NCBI GenBank assembly: GCA_946479665.1
Contig: CAMLGO010000054.1
Location: forward strand, 1 to 5,944
Direction of reading: 5' to 3'
DNA length: 5,944 bases
Origin: an uncultured Candidatus Saccharibacteria bacterium
GTDB lineage: Bacteria > Patescibacteria > Saccharimonadia > Saccharimonadales > UBA6022
A model generated the notes under the pieces. It had not been told where the DNA came from. It saw nothing but the letters and a program-made list of their open reading frames with translations, and searched no databases. This document shows positions 5,362-5,944 of the stretch, in pieces. How positions within the stretch are numbered: position 1 is the stretch's first letter; each line of letters starts with the position of its first letter. A program made the position numbers and the translations under genes.

Positions 5362-5394
5362 AAAATAGGCACGATATGTTGCCGTGCCTATTTT
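5362..5394 (-). terminator. Rho-independent terminator of nrdB (bidirectional form)
   Basis: A perfect 12-bp stem AAAATAGGCACG/CGTGCCTATTTT with a 9-nt loop, ending in five T residues on the minus strand, 6 bp after the nrdB stop. It is nearly symmetric, so it could also act on plus-strand transcripts. It should isolate nrdB from the YecM-like operon, though some read-through is likely needed unless a promoter overlaps it. Confidence 0.88.
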
Positions 5395-5400
5395 GTAAAT

Positions 5401-5944
5401 TTATTGTTCGTCTTTTTTACTTGGGCCAGCGTTTACTTCGTAGCTTGTGTTCGTTGCTTCGAAGAAGTTTACCAGCTGCAACGTGTCGTTGGCACCAGCC
5501 ATCCACTTAGCAGGGTTTGATACCTTGTAGTGTGGGTCAAAACCAAGCTCTTCAAGGCGACGATCGGCTAGGTACTTTACGTACTGGTTGATGTAGTCGC
5601 TGTTGAGGCCGAGGATACCATTTGGTAGCAGATCCTTGTTGTAGGCTTCTTCCATCTCTACGGCGTCGAGAATCATTTGCTTGATTTCACCTGCAAATTC
5701 TTCGGTCTGGAGATCTTCGTTTTCTTCAAGCACGGTAAGAATAAGGTTGATACCGAACTTAAGGTGAAGTGATTCATCGCGCACTACCCAGTCCATGAGC
5801 GAGCCGAAGTTGCGGAGCAAGTTGCGTTGACGGAATGAGAGTGCCACCATGAAGCCGCTGTAAAACCAGATGCCTTCGAGGATGATGTTGTACGCCACAA
5901 GATTGCGAACAAAATCCTTCTTCCCTTCGGTGGTTGTGATATCA
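5401..5944 (-). CDS. nrdB: Ribonucleotide reductase class I beta subunit, C-terminal part
   Basis: The small (R2) subunit of class I ribonucleotide reductase. It houses the metal cofactor and radical that let the alpha subunit turn ribonucleoside diphosphates into deoxyribonucleotides, in the cytosol. The frame is open to the window edge: about 15 codons (DITTTEGKKDFVRNL) precede VAYNIILEGIWFYSGF, so the GTG at 5898 is internal, not a start. Visible metal ligands are the Glu in ILEGIWFYSGF and the Glu/His pair in VVRDESLHLKFG (ExxH). The ending NFFEATNTSYEV is the family's C-terminal landmark, followed by a short AGPSKKDEQ tail. About 181 residues of an expected 320-380 are present. It is terminated by the hairpin at 5362-5394. 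The subclass (Fe/Fe, Mn/Fe or other) cannot be decided, because the radical-site region lies outside the window. Confidence 0.95.
   Translation of the reverse strand, partial: DITTTEGKKDFVRNLVAYNIILEGIWFYSGFMVALSFRQRNLLRNFGSLMDWVVRDESLHLKFGINLILTVLEENEDLQTEEFAGEIKQMILDAVEMEEAYNKDLLPNGILGLNSDYINQYVKYLADRRLEELGFDPHYKVSNPAKWMAGANDTLQLVNFFEATNTSYEVNAGPSKKDEQ

Noticed and set aside
5342..5362. Upstream ATG at 5362 as start of the YecM-like gene.
   Set aside because: It lies in the terminator stem, has no ribosome site, and the better-placed GGGAG serves ATG 5341.

Overview
The window looks like a chromosomal segment of a Patescibacteria/CPR bacterium, most likely Candidatus Saccharibacteria (TM7). 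This is inferred from gene content, not from a marker gene. The pointers are a compact genome, a type IV prepilin with a GFTIVELL processing motif, a class I ribonucleotide reductase small subunit, a shortened Zwf, a tiny lmo0937-type membrane protein and house-cleaning nucleotide enzymes. The standard genetic code fits all genes.

Layout, left to right; almost everything is on the minus strand. Positions 1-923 hold most of glucose-6-phosphate dehydrogenase (zwf), whose C-terminal end lies outside the window. Positions 924-1043 are an AT-rich gap with a perfect 8+3+8 palindrome. Positions 1044-2651 encode a 535-residue reverse transcriptase of the 'unknown group'/DRT antiphage type with a YRDD active site. 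It looks more AT-rich than its neighbours and is probably acquired. Positions 2652-2836 separate the RT from the pilin gene. They contain a decayed piece of a gene related to the one at 3891-4817, and on the opposite strand a 31-codon ORF behind a near-ideal Shine-Dalgarno. Positions 2837-3370 encode a type IV pilin-like protein.

Positions 3371-3723 are a regulatory intergenic region. On the minus strand it has an extended -10 promoter, then about 180 nt of RNA that starts with a GNRA hairpin, carries a 19-bp hairpin and ends in a textbook terminator 57 nt before the pilin start. Three hairpins pair fully only on the minus strand, through G.U wobbles, so the minus-strand RNA is the likely functional molecule: a small RNA or an attenuating pilin leader. 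A divergent extended -10 element points toward the small plus-strand membrane protein gene at 3724-3876.

Positions 3891-5341 are a two-gene minus-strand operon with a 4-bp ATGA overlap. It encodes a YecM-family (VOC-like) protein, then a fusion of a nucleoside 2-deoxyribosyltransferase-like domain with a YjjX/DUF84 inosine/xanthosine triphosphatase domain. A strong terminator at 5362-5394 separates this operon from the 3' part of nrdB (ribonucleotide reductase beta), which runs off the right edge. The nucleotide-related genes (nrdB, then the putative NTP/dNTP house-cleaning fusion) plausibly serve nucleotide pool maintenance, and zwf makes NADPH. The RT and the pilin leader are the most interesting parts.
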